A stretch of 64,000 nucleotides of DNA from Berberis thunbergii. Lineage: Eukaryota; Streptophyta; Magnoliopsida; Ranunculales; Berberidaceae. A model generated the notes under the pieces. The model ran no database searches. It was not told the origin of the DNA and saw only the letters and a list, made by a program, of their open reading frames with translations. The stretch spans positions 62,001 to 126,000 of the forward strand of contig QNQO01000221.1 in NCBI GenBank assembly GCA_003290165.1. The letters run 5' to 3'. Both the position numbers and the translations under genes were made by a program. Of the stretch, positions 1 to 11,260 are shown piece after piece (positions within the stretch are counted from its first letter, which is position 1; each line of letters opens with the position of its first letter).

Positions 1-1030
1 AAAAAATGCCTATATCACTTCTTAAGCTCTAGTCAGTATTATGACATCTCAACTAAATAAATCAATAAGTTCTAGTGTAATAATTCAATTTTAACGACAT
101 TCTCAAAACATCAATAAAAGAAACAAGAATAATGAGATCATCAACGAGAAAATGCGAAGTTAAGAAAAGTCAGAGTTTATTTAATAACCCTCAAGAAAAA
201 TAGAATGTCTCAAAACTCACAAGGGTTAAGTCTCCACTATTATTCTAAGGTTTTCTAGTTAATATCTTACTGATTAATTTCAAATCATGCTAAATCGACT
301 TATAGTGCAAGAATTTTCGAGTCGATAAATCACATGAAATATATTTAACTTAAAGATAATACCAAACCTTATGTTTTCTTATTGATATACAAAAGTGACA
401 AGTGAAAGCATGTATTCCTCAAATTTAAAGGCATACTTGAAAGCACATCCTCTTCATTGGAAATAAACTTAGATTTTGAATGCATTTTCAAATCGAAAAT
501 TTTCACATAGTCATAATTAACTATGTATTTAATGGAGATTGAGTAGAATACAATAGTCAATTGTGAAATACATTTCATTTCAAAAATTTCAAAGAATGCA
601 GAAAAAAAAAACTCTTAAACCTCACCCCAAACCTAAACCAAACATTGTCCTCAATGTATTAAATGACGATCATGACAAATGTAGGAAAAAGAAAAGATGA
701 GAGTTAAAGTGATATTACCATGGGAAAGTTTTTACCAATTTCGACGAAATCTTCCACCAATGAACGCTCAGAGACAATAAGAACTATGGACTCATTATGA
801 TAAATTGATAAAAACAATACAGGAAACAAATGAAAAAAAATAAAAAAGAATAAAAAAAATTACATGTATCAGTTGTAGGTAAAAATTGTTACGGAGCTAA
901 CGAGTATGAGTGAAATGCAACTAGAAAGAACTCGAAAATCAATCCAGACTAACCATAATGACACAACTGAAGCTAGGCTGCCTCCTAGGAGCGCTTGGTT
1001 TAACGTCGTCAGCCCGACATATATTCTCCC
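1..1030 (-). mobile_element. Post-pol 3' region of a minus-strand Ty3/gypsy element
   Basis: No gene is supported here. Read on the minus strand, two motifs match the region after the integrase gene of the neighbouring plus-strand gypsy element. One is an AAGCGCT...GGGAGGCA-type motif near 985-1010 (its plus-strand counterpart is near 4980-5003). The other is a segment near 615-655 resembling ACATTGAGGACAATnTT followed by a G-rich run (counterpart near 5109-5145). This places the stretch between the coding part and the 3' LTR of the element whose gag lies at 1794-2891. The 3' LTR itself would lie off the left edge. The rest is AT-rich and featureless. Confidence 0.5.
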
Positions 1031-1681
1031 TCATGAATGATATATCATGAAGTGACGAGGAAGAACATAGGGAACATTCACTTCCAAACCTAGTCTATGA
1101 TATATACGAGTCAAAAGGGTTATGGAATCGTATACCAACAACCTGAAAAGTTGAGGATCAGTCCACTCAAAAATAGCAACCACATGTGACACAAGATATA
1201 CTAGCACATCCCAAAAGTGGCAAGGACACAATCTAAAATCATATAGAAATTGTAAAGAAGCTCGCATTCCTTGGAAGTCAGTAGGGATCTTAAACATGAA
1301 TGGGTCGCAAGTAGTGATATGCAACAAAGGATCCTCCCTTACTCCTAAAATGGAACATCTTAAGTCTGGTTCCAAATCAGAAGATTGGATAATTTTCACA
1401 TCAGGATGGTGAAAATTGAAATCCTCACTCAGAAACATGGGATCCACATAATTAGCCCTGGTCAATGGAAATGTGATGCAGGTAGATGTAACTATAGATA
1501 TATCAGGTGGTACAGGCTCATCACATGAATCACACAAAAATGTTGGGCTGGATAGCTCAACAACACCCCCAACCTTAGAGTTGACACTACTTATGGATTG
1601 CTCTCTTTTACTAGATATATCTCCCGACTTCTTTGGGACAACCTGTTTTGAATTCAATATAAATGAACTAATAACAGGCAA
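1031..1681 (-). CDS. Unidentified 216-residue ORF in a Ty3/gypsy element
   Basis: I do not recognise this protein. The ORF is open for 216 residues and sits where pol should be, between the gag at 1794-2891 and the post-integrase motifs near 1000. No protease DTG, reverse-transcriptase YxDD or integrase motif is visible. The C-terminal half (about residues 130-216) is aromatic- and Cys-rich with a hydrophobic stretch around VLVYLVSHVVAIF. The N-terminal 60 residues are Ser/Lys-rich. Roughly 110 bases of broken frame separate it from gag. It could be a degenerate tail of the gag-pol reading frame, an extra ORF of a non-autonomous element, or a chance ORF. That an ORF of this length survives in otherwise broken DNA is the only argument for function. 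Confidence 0.35.
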   Translation of the reverse strand: MPVISSFILNSKQVVPKKSGDISSKREQSISSVNSKVGGVVELSSPTFLCDSCDEPVPPDISIVTSTCITFPLTRANYVDPMFLSEDFNFHHPDVKIIQSSDLEPDLRCSILGVREDPLLHITTCDPFMFKIPTDFQGMRASLQFLYDFRLCPCHFWDVLVYLVSHVVAIFEWTDPQLFRLLVYDSITLLTRIYHRLGLEVNVPYVLPRHFMIYHS

Positions 1682-1793
1682 AGTATCATCAGTACTTGAA
1701 AAACATACCTAGGGGCGTCAGGTAATTGTTTAAGGTCAAGCTTAGGTGACTCGAATGATGGGACTAGTTTTGACTCACTGAGTGGAAGAGGCT

Positions 1794-2891
1794 TCACTTT
1801 AGACTCCATTTATAACTAGGATCCAAAATGGGGACTGAGTCAAGCAAATCATTGACTTCCCTAATGGAATAATCGACATCAAAGTCTAAACTAGAATGAG
1901 TCAAACAAGCCTCTAAATGGTCATGTGTATCATGAAAACAGTCAAGGGGGGACTCTAAAGAATGTTCACAGTTTGATTCTATGCACGAGTCACTAGGAAG
2001 GCATATGTCTAATGAGTCAACATGGGAAGGAGATGTTTGTAGTGTCTTAGAATCTACAGGTTCATCAATAAATGAGGCTTTATCAGCCTTCTTATGAGAG
2101 GAGAATGCGACCTGTGTAAAATTGGGTGAGGATATAATAACACTTATGTCAGGCATTCCTACCTGATTGTCAACATGTTTTCCACTCCTAAGGGTAGTAA
2201 TGGATTGGACATCTTCACTGTCCGGCTCAGATGTGCCATTAATTTCAAATTGACCATTTGGGTTGGAAATAGGTTGGCTAGGCAATTCCTCTGACTCTAT
2301 CTCAAGACGTAACTCAACTATCTGACTCAAAGTCATCTCAAGTTTCTGAGTCGTGGCTTTCAACTCAGATATGTCCTTAGAATTCTGCTCAATTATACTT
2401 GTTGAGTGCTGCAAAAACTGATTAATTGTTTCATCTAAACTTGATGTGTTGGATGGAGGAGCTTGGTTAAATTGAGGCATAACACGATTAGGGTATTGAG
2501 GAGCCTGAGAGAAAATATGTCCCCCTTGGTGTGAGGTATGAGCCCAGGAAAGATTTTGATTATTGGCAAAATCAGGGCTGTAATAGTTGAAATTTGAATT
2601 ATAACCAAGTCGCCAATTAGCATTAAAAGAATGGATTTTCTCAGCGAAATATTCAGGATAATCATATTGCAAGTCACAATCAGCTGTAGAATGACTAGGA
2701 CTCGAACATGCAACACAACCCTCAAATGAAACATTAGTGGGAGGTAGGGGTTGAGTCAAATTCATAAGTGCATCTAATTTCTGAGTCATCGTCATAAGAA
2801 CTGTTTCAAGCTTCGAGGTAGAAGGGGAGAAGTAATCCTTAAAGTCTTTATCCTCAGCCATTTCCTTGGTCTCAAGAATTTTTTTATGCAA
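1794..2891 (-). CDS. Ty3/gypsy gag-like protein, C-terminal part
   Basis: A 365-residue ORF resembling the gag C-terminal region of plant Ty3/gypsy elements of the Athila/Tat type. Supporting features are a Cys/His cluster around residues 58-74 (CVACSSPSHSTADC), a Tyr/Asn-rich stretch ending in FANNQNLSWAHTS (about residues 95-120) that mimics the NPGWRNHPNFSW block of Athila-type gag, a heptad-rich region at about 160-200, and VQSITTLRSGKHV near residue 230, the TLRSGK block usual just before the protease. The capsid N-terminal domain is missing, so the Met chosen is only the first in frame. Protease, reverse transcriptase and integrase do not follow. The host element runs on the minus strand from the LTR at about 3980-4690 and would supply structural protein only. 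Confidence 0.6.
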   Translation of the reverse strand: MHKKILETKEMAEDKDFKDYFSPSTSKLETVLMTMTQKLDALMNLTQPLPPTNVSFEGCVACSSPSHSTADCDLQYDYPEYFAEKIHSFNANWRLGYNSNFNYYSPDFANNQNLSWAHTSHQGGHIFSQAPQYPNRVMPQFNQAPPSNTSSLDETINQFLQHSTSIIEQNSKDISELKATTQKLEMTLSQIVELRLEIESEELPSQPISNPNGQFEINGTSEPDSEDVQSITTLRSGKHVDNQVGMPDISVIISSPNFTQVAFSSHKKADKASFIDEPVDSKTLQTSPSHVDSLDICLPSDSCIESNCEHSLESPLDCFHDTHDHLEACLTHSSLDFDVDYSIREVNDLLDSVPILDPSYKWSLK

Positions 2892-3952
2892 GCCTAACCT
2901 CTATATGAAGATGAACTAACTCTAAAATAAAAATAAAAATGGGAAAACCTAATCAGGACCTATATGATGCGCAAACAAGATGAATGGCAAACGACCCTAG
3001 ATAAGTACCTAGCAATACAATCATTCAGATTGCCTTCGGGTACTGCGCAGTTGATAGTTATAGCCCCACAAAAAATTGAGGTTTCTACGAAGCAAATTAA
3101 TCTCGTGAAAAACTAGTTTACTAGGTAGAGGATGTAACGTCTGGTAATCCCTACAAGCACTCCTTTTTATTACCTATGTTTGTTACTAATTAATGGCTGA
3201 AATCCATTTTAATTAGCCTATCCGCGGGAGAGAGCACGGAGTGTAATGCTAGTTTCAGAACTATTCCAAGATTGGATATGTTCCTTCACTTGATTACTTT
3301 AAACTTTCAAGTTTCAAAAGAGGGTCCTATGAGCGTCTTGTCTTAATTTATCTTGCTACAAATTTTAATAGTGAGGGCTTAGGTCCCTAACCCTAAAATA
3401 GATGGTGGTTAACCTACCCGCGGGAGAGAGCATGAAATTTTACAGCATCAGAAATATCCTTAATCTATTCAAATTTGCATGCAATTCTAGCTAAAAACAA
3501 AACAAGCAAAACACACAGTAATCCACTCAGAAATCGCGTGCAGATGCGGTGGGAAGAAGTTACCTCCGGCGTGAACCTCTCTTGAGTTACTTGCGATGCC
3601 GGGTAGAAGTCGAGTTGACGTCGATCAGAAGCACTGTCCACCTAACGGCTCGCCGACTTCTGAGAGTGTCCACGCGATAACAACCTGTAAACAATTCAAA
3701 CCTTGTGCTTTTTGTTTTGATTTTTTTATGCAACCTGTAATATATACTTCTTACCTGTTAATACCTGCAAAATAAAAAATAAAACAAAAACAAGTATCAA
3801 AACTTCTAAGACTTAAAAGAAATAACTAAAAAATAAAATCAAGCCTATCCTAAAAGCAAAAACAATCTATATCTTACCTAATTTTATTTATTTATTTTTA
3901 ACCTAAACTACAAACTAGTGAAAATAAACTCTGAAATTCAATTACACCGCTA
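2892..3952 (-). mobile_element. Untranslated leader of the minus-strand gypsy element
   Basis: No gene is supported. This lies between the primer site and gag of the element. It contains a diverged internal repeat: two segments near 3215-3240 and 3413-3435 both carry CGCGGGAGAGAGCA followed by similar AT-rich sequence, about 195 bases apart. A GC-richer block at 3530-3680 stands out from the AT-rich surroundings and may be a leader or packaging region. The function is inferred only from position. Confidence 0.4.
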
Positions 3953-3976
3953 CAATCCCAGGCAACGGCGCCAACA
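3953..3976 (-). promoter_or_regulatory. Primer-binding site, tRNA-Asp type
   Basis: On the minus strand the sequence TGGCGCCGTTGCCTGGGA lies just inside an LTR ending in CATCA. It agrees, with one difference, with the 3' end complement of plant tRNA-Asp, the primer site typical of Athila-type Ty3/gypsy elements. It fixes the orientation of the element (minus) and the inner edge of its 5' LTR. Confidence 0.7.
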
Positions 3977-3979
3977 ACT

Positions 3980-4690
3980 TGATGCAGATTTAACTAACCT
4001 AAATAAATATGTTAATTTAACCCAGTTGTAATAACTGCAAGTGCACAGTGTCTAACTGGTAGACAATGGCAAGTACATGTCGATCCCACAAGGACTGTGG
4101 TTGCAACTAAGTTTCAGAGTTGACTTATACTAATTTAAGTGGGGGTTACATCAATTAAAATATCTAAACTAAAAAATCAAATTAAAAAGCAAAATAAAAA
4201 GTTTTTAAGAATATGAGAAGGGAAACCAAGGCATTGAATCCACCACAAGTTCTTTGAGATTTGTGTAATCCAAATTATTGTTTTCAAGAATTAACATAAC
4301 TAACTAAAGATTAATCTAAGTTCGCAATTGATTTCAACATAGGTATAAACTCCTAGCATTGCGTGTCTTCTTCCGGCACACACAATCACATGTTTATTTT
4401 AACTAATCCTAAACCCCTAGCATTGCATGTCTTCTTACGGCACACACAATCACAAATTCAGATTAATTGATTAAATCATACTTTGAATGTCAATAAAGGG
4501 TACTTCTAACGACCGACTAGTCTAGATAATTAATCCGGATATAATCGGTGAAAGCAAATTATTGAGACTCAAAAATCAAATGTGTTTAACGTTCAAGCAT
4601 AATGAAAATAATAAATTTAAATACAACAAACTCTAGGAAACTCTGTGGTTTCATCTTAGCCTTGGCGAAGGGTTTAGCTGATCATGGTAG
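3980..4690 (-). mobile_element. 5' LTR of the minus-strand gypsy element
   Basis: Starts with TGATGC on the plus strand directly next to the primer site. It carries the TGCAAGTGCACAG and GTCGATCCCACA segments common in plant Ty3/gypsy LTRs. A diverged tandem duplication of about 70-80 bases repeats CCTAGCATTGCxTGTCTTCTT and the GGCACACACAATCACA that follows (near 4350-4455). The far edge is uncertain because the sequence passes into the second element at about 4690, and no target duplication could be recognised. Confidence 0.5.
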
Positions 4691-6116
4691 TGGTGGTCAC
4701 GGCGTCAATGGAGGTGGAAGTCATTTGTGCACAATCGCGCATCCCGAAAAAATGTTGAAATTCCATTGTGGTGGCTCTTACAGGTTCTCGGGGTGTCAAT
4801 AGCCAAAATTGTTCAAGGTGAAAAGTCTCACAACTGGAAATGAGTTCAAGGTGAATGGGCATCGACTTAAGCCCTATTATGAGTCATTTGTGGAACATGA
4901 CGTGGAGGACGTATCACTCCATGTTCCTACTTATTCTGAGGATTAATTGGAGATGCCTTCAGGGTGCACGATGTTAAGACAAGCGCTTCTTGGGAGGCAA
5001 CCTAATCAGATTTGCTTTCTTTATCCCTTTATTTTCTTTTTGCTTTTGTTTGTTAGTAGTTTGTTTTTCCGTGTTTAAATCTTTCATTACATGTGCTATA
5101 CACTATTAACATTGAGGACAATCTTAGGTTTAATTGTGGGGGGGAACAAAACATTTTTTTATTTATAAAAAAAATTGTTGATTTTTATTTTCTTTGTTGG
5201 TATTAGTGTCATAAAAAAAAAAAAAAAATTATAGTTGTTTTGAGTCTTAGGATACTTTCCAACACAATGATGAGATTTGATTTTCAATTGCATGACTTTA
5301 AAGTGATTTATAAACATGATTTAAGATCTAATATTATTCTTTGGTTAATACTTATTTATGGTTATCATATGCAAATTCACATGTAATCAATTTAGTAATT
5401 GGTACTCATAGCATGCTTAGTTGAATTTAACTCATTATAACCCATATGTGAGTTTTGAGGCTATTGTTCCTTTGATTTTGAGAGTTTTTAGTTAAGTCAT
5501 TTTTATTTCTTTTGTCAATAATAATTCGTTGCATGATCTCAATTTTGTTTGCATTGGTTGCTACTTGGATTGCTTTCAAAATTACTAATTAAATACTAGA
5601 ACTTGTATTAATTCCGTTCAAAGCATCATATTGAATTGCATGACATGTTTGACATGATAAAGGCACCTTGTTTCCACCATTGCCAAATAAGTCCGATCCA
5701 TAATATATTTCCTTTAGGTTAATCCCATTGAGCATGTTATTAAGCCTTTTGTTTCATTACCCTCATTTTCTATCCCTAACCTAATAAAAATAGTGGAACA
5801 TAATTTGATTTGCAGATACTTTATTGTGGTTCAAGGTATGTTGAAAAACAAGTGTGGGGGAGACCCTTGTGGTAGACAGTTCAAGAAGAAAGAGTTGCAA
5901 AAAAAAAATGATACAAAAACAAAAGTTACAAAGAACGTGTATTAATTTTTGAATGATGTGGATTTAATCTTGTGTTTACAAAGAATCTTAACATGTCATG
6001 ATCCGTTGAAAATCTCTGAGACAAATGTTGGAAAGTATGGATTGAGTCATTTGAGTCTTTTATTTTTGTTCCTTGGATTTGCTAGAGGACTAGCAAAAGA
6101 TAAATGTGGGGGAATT
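4691..6116 (+). mobile_element. 3' end of a second Ty3/gypsy element (integrase tail to polypurine tract)
   Basis: The only coding remnant is the extreme integrase C-terminus at 4833-4946, with FKVNGHRLKPYYE, the GxRLKxYY tail typical of Athila/Tat integrases, closing at a TAA. Everything upstream in pol is gone. A motif for tandem-duplicated untranslated DNA of this lineage follows (AAGCGCTTCTTGGGAGGCAA near 4981). Two G-rich tracts are seen near 5139-5145 and 6105-6113; the second abuts the LTR and is the likely polypurine tract. The remainder is AT-rich non-coding DNA, where related elements carry an env-like gene or untranslated DNA. Short ORFs here look accidental. Confidence 0.65.
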
Positions 6117-7808
6117 TGATAGGGGCATAATTAGGCTATTTTTAGTACCATATTTCTATATATATTTAGCTATTACTTGTTAATTATGATACTAATTGTT
6201 ATTTTCATGTTTGTGTAGGTTTTCAATTACAATATTTTAAAATAGAAGCAAATTGACAATTTAGGAATACTAATTGCACAAGGAAATCACACAAACAAGG
6301 AAACAAGGAACCCACACCAACAAGGATACCACAGAAAGAAGAAAACAAGAATAAAAAGGGGACAATACCTGACTTTGAGAGATCATCCATCCACAACCTT
6401 CACAACAAGCCCTAACCCTCCCACAGCCACCGTCGTCCTCATTCACAACAACCATCAAGCCATCGTCTTGAACCCATCTTCACCGTCCTCATCCACATCC
6501 GTAGCCATTATCGTCCCCCATCTCAGTCTCAGTTCATCATCCAGCACAACATCCTCGCCAACACCCATCATCAACCATCGATCGACCCTTCATCGTCCTC
6601 TCATCACCATCGCAGACTTCTCTTCATCATCATCCACGCATCCATCCACAACCTCCACCATCATCGATAAACCCTCATTTCAGTCCTTCGCTCTCTCTAT
6701 CCCCGATCGTCGCCAACCCTAAACCCATCGCCACCATCTTCATCTCTCTCTCAGCCGATCGTCGCCCTTCCGTCGCCACACATTCGCAGTCCAATCTCAC
6801 AGCAAAAGCAAAGATCGAGAAGGAAGAGATGTGAAGTGGATTGCGCAGGAGCAGATCACGTGAAGAAGGTGAAGGAAGAAATATCACGCTATTCACACTC
6901 CAGTTTCCACTCAGTACCACCACGCACAGGCGACAACGTTCTTTCTAATCTCTTTCTCTTATTTTTAATTTGATATTAATTATGTATTGCTATTCGAACA
7001 TAATTAATATGTCTAACTAAACTCCTCTTAGTTAGGGGTGGATTCGAAGCCTCGAACATGTGCTTTATAAATTAAATAAATTTAATCTTCCTTGCTATTA
7101 ATGATTGTGTTTTGCTTAACTGCTTTATAGAAAAAAAAAATTTGTATGTTTGTTAAGGTGGCCAACTTAGTAAGCATGCTAGGATCTGAGGCTAGAGTAT
7201 AGGAGAGTTTCACCTAATTGTTATGATTTTGTACTCATAAGTAGTAAATACCAAGGAATGTTGATAAGGTTAAGTAGAAACCTAGGCAAGAACAAGATGC
7301 TGATCATACTTGTAATTGCCTAGTCAGTGTTCAAATTTTCCACAAAACTTAATGATCTTATATTGTTGTCTAACTTGCGATTCCTGTTTAGATAGCATGA
7401 TAAGAATAGTTTGAAAGCGACGCTTAGTTTAATTCAACGAACTTGGAAAAACAATAAGATTAATGTAGTGCGGTCACGGTTAGTCTTGAACATTGTCTCT
7501 CACGAGTTAGCAAGTGATTATTAAATATTGATTTATAAGCATATGTTTGGTGTGTGGAGATAAACCTTTAGCTAATTTCTCATCTTTGCCATCCCTTTAG
7601 TTTTATTATCTTTACAGTAATTTTCGTAGTTTAATTTAGAAAATCCAATCCCCTTTTATTTAATTAATTAGGTTGTTACTTGTCGTTTAGTTATTATTAG
7701 TGTTAATTGACAAGCCCTTTAATCCCTGGTCTAGAACGATCCCTACTTATTCTATACTACAATCACAAAGCAGGGTATTAAGTTGTGTGCTACTAAACTA
7801 GCGCATCA
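6117..7808 (+). mobile_element. 3' LTR of the second Ty3/gypsy element
   Basis: A 1,692-base LTR beginning TGATAGGGGCATAATTAGGC right after the polypurine tract and ending GCGCATCA. The right boundary is supported independently. An inverted fragment of the same LTR at 25988-26217 starts exactly at this terminus. Internally it has a C/T-rich segment (6375-6790) that yields Ser/Pro/Thr-rich chance ORFs, and two A runs. No partner 5' LTR is in the window, so the element is truncated. Confidence 0.65.
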
Positions 7809-7829
7809 CCGCCCCCACATCAACCAAAT

Positions 7830-8928
7830 TGAGTCCTATAATGAGGTCCCCGCGAGATTCAGGTTATCTCCATAGTTATATATTATAGATCTGAATGAAT
7901 TTCCACAAACAATGGGTGGAAAAACAACGGAGAGATCCTAATCCGCCTTGGCCACTTGTGCAGGATAGATGACAATTTCAACATCTTCTAGGTCGTGGTA
8001 GAGGATTTGGAGGGGGTAGTAAACCTCCTATTCGGTCCCCTAACTTGAGATTAGAAATTCGATAGAGGTAATTTTGGATGATCAATTGGCTAGGGTGATA
8101 GCAGTGATGGATTGTTGGGATGATACAAGATTTGAATCTATAGGTACCTTCTTATGATGAAGTGGAGCTTGGTACAATTTTATGGATTGGTCCATGGAGA
8201 TTCATCGTATTCTTGACTTTACGAACATGCATGGACCTAAAGCGGTGCAATTGGTGACTACCAAGTTGAAAGGCATTGACAATCTTTGGTGGCAGGAGGA
8301 ATGTGCATATCAAACAACTATGCACTTACCTAATATAAACACTTGGGATGACAAGCGCGAGATGATGCGTTCTGCTTTTGTCCCTATAGGTTATGAGCGA
8401 GATCTCTTTAAGCATTTGATGGGAGTTCCACAAAATGGACGCACAATTACTTACTACACTATGGAATTTCGCACTTTGTATATGCACACCAAGCCACAAG
8501 AACTAGAATGGCTAACTGCCTTATGTTTCTATCATGGTTTGGATGCAAGGGTCGAGTTTGTTTTAACATTGGAGGAATTTGATACACTTTTGGTGGTTGA
8601 GAACATGGATAAACGAGTATAAACAAAGTTGCAGTACAGAATGGCTCCGAGAAGAAATATTTAGCGAATCTACCATGCATGTCCACTTCCTACCTACCGC
8701 AGACTACTAATGATGGACCTCTCAAGTGCTTTGGATGTGGTCAATTTAGCCATGTTCAAAGTAATTGTTCGAAAGGAAAGTGTTATTTATTGAGGAAATT
8801 GATGAACAAGAATGCATGGAGAGCAGGTACCCCTAGTTGATGGTGAAGGCAGGCTTATCTCCTTAGTGACAGAAGACACAGTTTGCACCCTTGAAGCTTG
8901 TGGATAAGTTTCTTCAATGCGGGGAGGT
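7830..8928 (+). pseudogene. Broken Ty3/gypsy gag with CCHC zinc knuckle
   Basis: Residues encoded by 8182-8622 (FTNMHGPKAVQLVTTKLKG, then WWQEE and FRTLYMH) match the retrotransposon gag capsid domain of chromovirus-like Ty3/gypsy elements. In a different frame, 8727-8768 encodes CFGCGQFSHVQSNC, a perfect C-x2-C-x4-H-x4-C knuckle. Frameshifts lie between the two and upstream, where only a Gly/Arg-rich remnant (about 7990-8030) is seen. Protease and all of pol are missing. The gag is followed almost directly by an LTR, so a large internal deletion has occurred. It is non-functional. Confidence 0.65.
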
Positions 8929-9110
8929 TGATGTAAGCGAATAATATTATGGGTTAGTTTAGTAATATTAATTGCAATTAGGTCTATTAAGTAAAACCCA
9001 AAATAGTAGCCAGGGCATTAATAACCAATTAGGGTTAGCTTAATTAGCTTACAAAAAAGTTAGGGATAATATAAATAAGGCAAGTAGTGCAGCAAGTACA
9101 AATCTCCTCC
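8929..9110 (+). mobile_element. LTR remnant after the third gypsy gag
   Basis: A purine-rich tract (ATGCGGGGAGG, 8917-8927) is followed by TGATGTAAGCG and an AT-rich stretch with a possible TATA-like segment (AATATAAATAAGG, about 9068-9080). This is the layout of a polypurine tract and LTR start. The right end merges into the small-gene array near 9110 without a clear terminus. Confidence 0.4.
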
Positions 9111-9713
9111 TCACTGATGGTACAATTATCATAAGATGCTTATGTTGATCAGTAGGCAAACTTATGTTGTTCTCCACGTTGCACAAAGAATTCCAACTCT
9201 CCCTTCTTTTCTTTTCTAAGTAGAATTTGAACTTATTCTTATGTTTCACCGTTTTTCCAAAGTAGCATTCCTGTCTCTATTATTTTAATCTTAAACTAGT
9301 CTAGAATAAAATAAAAGATTCTAACTTACTTAGGTTTTCTCTCCCTCACCGTTCCCCAAACAATACTTGAAACTCTATTATTATAATCATAAACAACTCT
9401 GGGAAGAAACAGTTAAAGATTCTTCATTTCTTTAATTTCAGTTCTGTGCAGCATACTTCAGTGTCTACGAACAATATTATTGAGAGAATAAAGAGAATGA
9501 ACTCTGGCTTTACCTTAACGGAGTACCCCATGGTGCTACGCTCCTCGCAAATATCTAACACAGTATCTAGAATCATTTGCAACTTCTTATTTAAGAAAGC
9601 ACACGAAGAGCACTTCAATAGTAATCTGAGCACACAGAAACAGCTATATATATTTTTCATAAATCGCATTCACTTATACCTGCATTATAGTGTGTAAGTG
9701 AGAAGTAGAAAGA
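9111..9713 (+). promoter_or_regulatory. Promoter block of small-gene copy 1
   Basis: About 600 bases shared with the region upstream of every other copy of the small-protein family. Landmarks in order are a TTCCAACT...CTAAGTAG block, AATAAAATAAAAGAT (9307-9320), a TTTCAGTTCTxTGCAG block near 9436, the conserved element TTAACGGAGTACCCCATGG (from 9515) followed by a GCTCCTCG-type motif, a TATA-like TATTTAAG at 9589-9596, and an almost invariant CTTATACCTGCATTATAGTG (from 9673) just before the ATG. The likely transcription start is about 30 bases after the TATA box. Confidence 0.55.
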
Positions 9714-10043
9714 ATGGAAGCTACAGCTGCTGGGGTAATACTTCAATGTGTCCATCAAGGATGTTTATCATCATTTGACATGGGAAAAGACAGAAGACCA
9801 TACCATCGTAATTGCAGCTGTGCCTTGCATCAGTTGAAAAAGGGTTGCTCCAACATTTGTTCTCAGAGAAATGAAATATCATGCCCAACCAAACAAACAT
9901 GGAGCAAGTGTTCCTTGTCCATGACAGCTATCAACTCCTCCCAATCTTCTGCAGCTGTTGTACTAGCTTCTCAAGGAGGAGAAACGACACAATTAGGTAT
10001 CTGTTCTATTATCGAAGAGAGATATTCAAGGAGGCTTGATTAG
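9714..10043 (+). CDS. Small Cys/Ser-rich protein, family copy 1 (intact)
   Basis: 109 residues, function unknown; I do not recognise a named family. The core is shared with all other copies. It has LQCVHQGCLSSFDMGK (residues about 10-25), RRPYHRNCSCALHQ (27-40), a second Cys pair CSNICSQR (45-52), ISCPTKQTWSKCSLS (55-69), then a Ser/Gln-rich tail. Conserved cysteines and the basic YHRNC stretch could bind metal or a partner, but this is a guess. There is no signal peptide or membrane segment, so it is probably cytosolic or nuclear. The ATG is the one preserved at the same place in copies 2, 4 and 6. No intron is needed. A GTAAGT near 10326, also seen after other copies, might be a 3' UTR splice donor. 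Open frame, TATA box and upstream block are all present. Confidence 0.65.
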   Translation: MEATAAGVILQCVHQGCLSSFDMGKDRRPYHRNCSCALHQLKKGCSNICSQRNEISCPTKQTWSKCSLSMTAINSSQSSAAVVLASQGGETTQLGICSIIEERYSRRLD

Positions 10044-11245
10044 CATAGATGTCTGAAAAGCAATTGTATAAATTCGCTCCTCCATTCCCTTCTTTTTATG
10101 TTAAAATATATGCTTCCTAAGAACAAAAATGTTCTAGAGGGAAGACTGCACATTTTTTCTCCTGTCATACATCAATAAATCTTTGCATGGCCAATTCAAG
10201 TCTAATTCATTTACTTTATAGAATATTCCATATGCATTATGCATGTACAAGGAATGAGACAATCATTTGATTCAAATCATCAACTCATCATCCCGGCCAT
10301 CATGATGAAAGGATTGGAAACTGAAGGTAAGTCCAATCTGATTGGATCTCAGTTGAATAAACTGCAAGTTGAGTTGTATTTCTGACTGAGTTTGATCTTG
10401 ACCATGTTGTCTAACTTTAGGAGCTAATTTTTTTTTTAATAATTAAATAAAAAATATGGGCTCCAATTATTTATTACTGAAACAGTTGCATTCAAGCTTC
10501 CATTTAATTGGAATGGATTTGTTAAGGAACCTAGTTGGTTAGCTGCATATCTAGCATTTACTATACCAATGCCTTCTTGTTGATAAAGGTATACTCCCAA
10601 ATTTACATTCAAGTGAGAATAATTCACTTTTGTGTTACATTGCATGTCACTATCATAAACAATGCTTTTTTTTTTTTTCTTTCTCTCCCAACAAGGATTT
10701 TTGTCATTTAGTGCTGAGGTGTTTACAATGTAAGCTGAACAATGTCTGATGTGGTAGATAACTTGCCAAGATGCTTGATTAGAGGGAAGCATAGCGATCA
10801 GCTGCCACGGCACTAGGTGTACCTATGTCGACTCCCATCTTCCTTTGGTAACTTATACAAATCTAGTTTTGATTATCTATCAACCTGATGTCTATATTCT
10901 GTAGAGGTGTTGTCAACAAATTGTTTTGAGGAAGAGGCAAATACTAAACTGAAATTCACTTCTCCTGTACCATCTGTCTCCATACGATTTTTTTGGGGTA
11001 ATTGGCCCATGCCAGCAATGATGGTCTAATGACACTCACTCAGATTCCAACTCAATGTTTTTGGCTAACAGAAGATTTGGAACGATCCTAAGATTCAATT
11101 AATTGTCTGATAGTTGCATCACAGAAGGTTTCAATCTCATGGGAAAAAAAAATAAAAAAAATAAGGATATAGATTATCACTGAATACATTGTTCCTTATT
11201 CAAATATAAAATTTTAAATGAAAATTTTGACTTTTCTAGAGCTAT
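10044..11245 (+). repeat. 3' block and spacer of array unit 1
   Basis: No gene is supported. The first 350 bases are the conserved 3' block of the family. It has a segment resembling ATGGTCTAGAGGGAAGACTG, then ATACATCAATAAAxTCTTTGCA, then CATATGCATTATGCATGTACA. It occurs downstream of most copies and probably holds the 3' UTR and poly(A) signals. Further on, the GCATAGxGATCAxxTGC segment (about 10788-10803) recurs near 15720, 36411 and 62827. A poly(A)/poly(T) run lies at 11140-11160. The unit is interrupted at 11261 by a LINE. Confidence 0.55.
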
Positions 11246-11260
11246 AACTAAGCATATAGA
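11246..11260. repeat. Target-site duplication, left copy (15 bp)
   Basis: AACTAAGCATATAGA is repeated exactly at 13041-13055, flanking the LINE at 11261-13040. A perfect 15-base duplication is the hallmark of LINE target-primed reverse transcription and fixes both ends of the insertion. Confidence 0.85.

Noticed and set aside
6375..6722. 115-residue Ser/Thr/Pro-rich ORF
   Set aside because: It lies wholly inside the LTR at 6117-7808 in a C/T-rich stretch, is low complexity and has a mirror ORF on the other strand. It is a composition artefact.
10326..10440. Possible extra exon of the small gene after GTAAGT
   Set aside because: A donor-like GTAAG recurs in some 3' blocks, but no downstream open frame is shared between copies and the coding sequence ends well upstream. 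At most it is a UTR intron.
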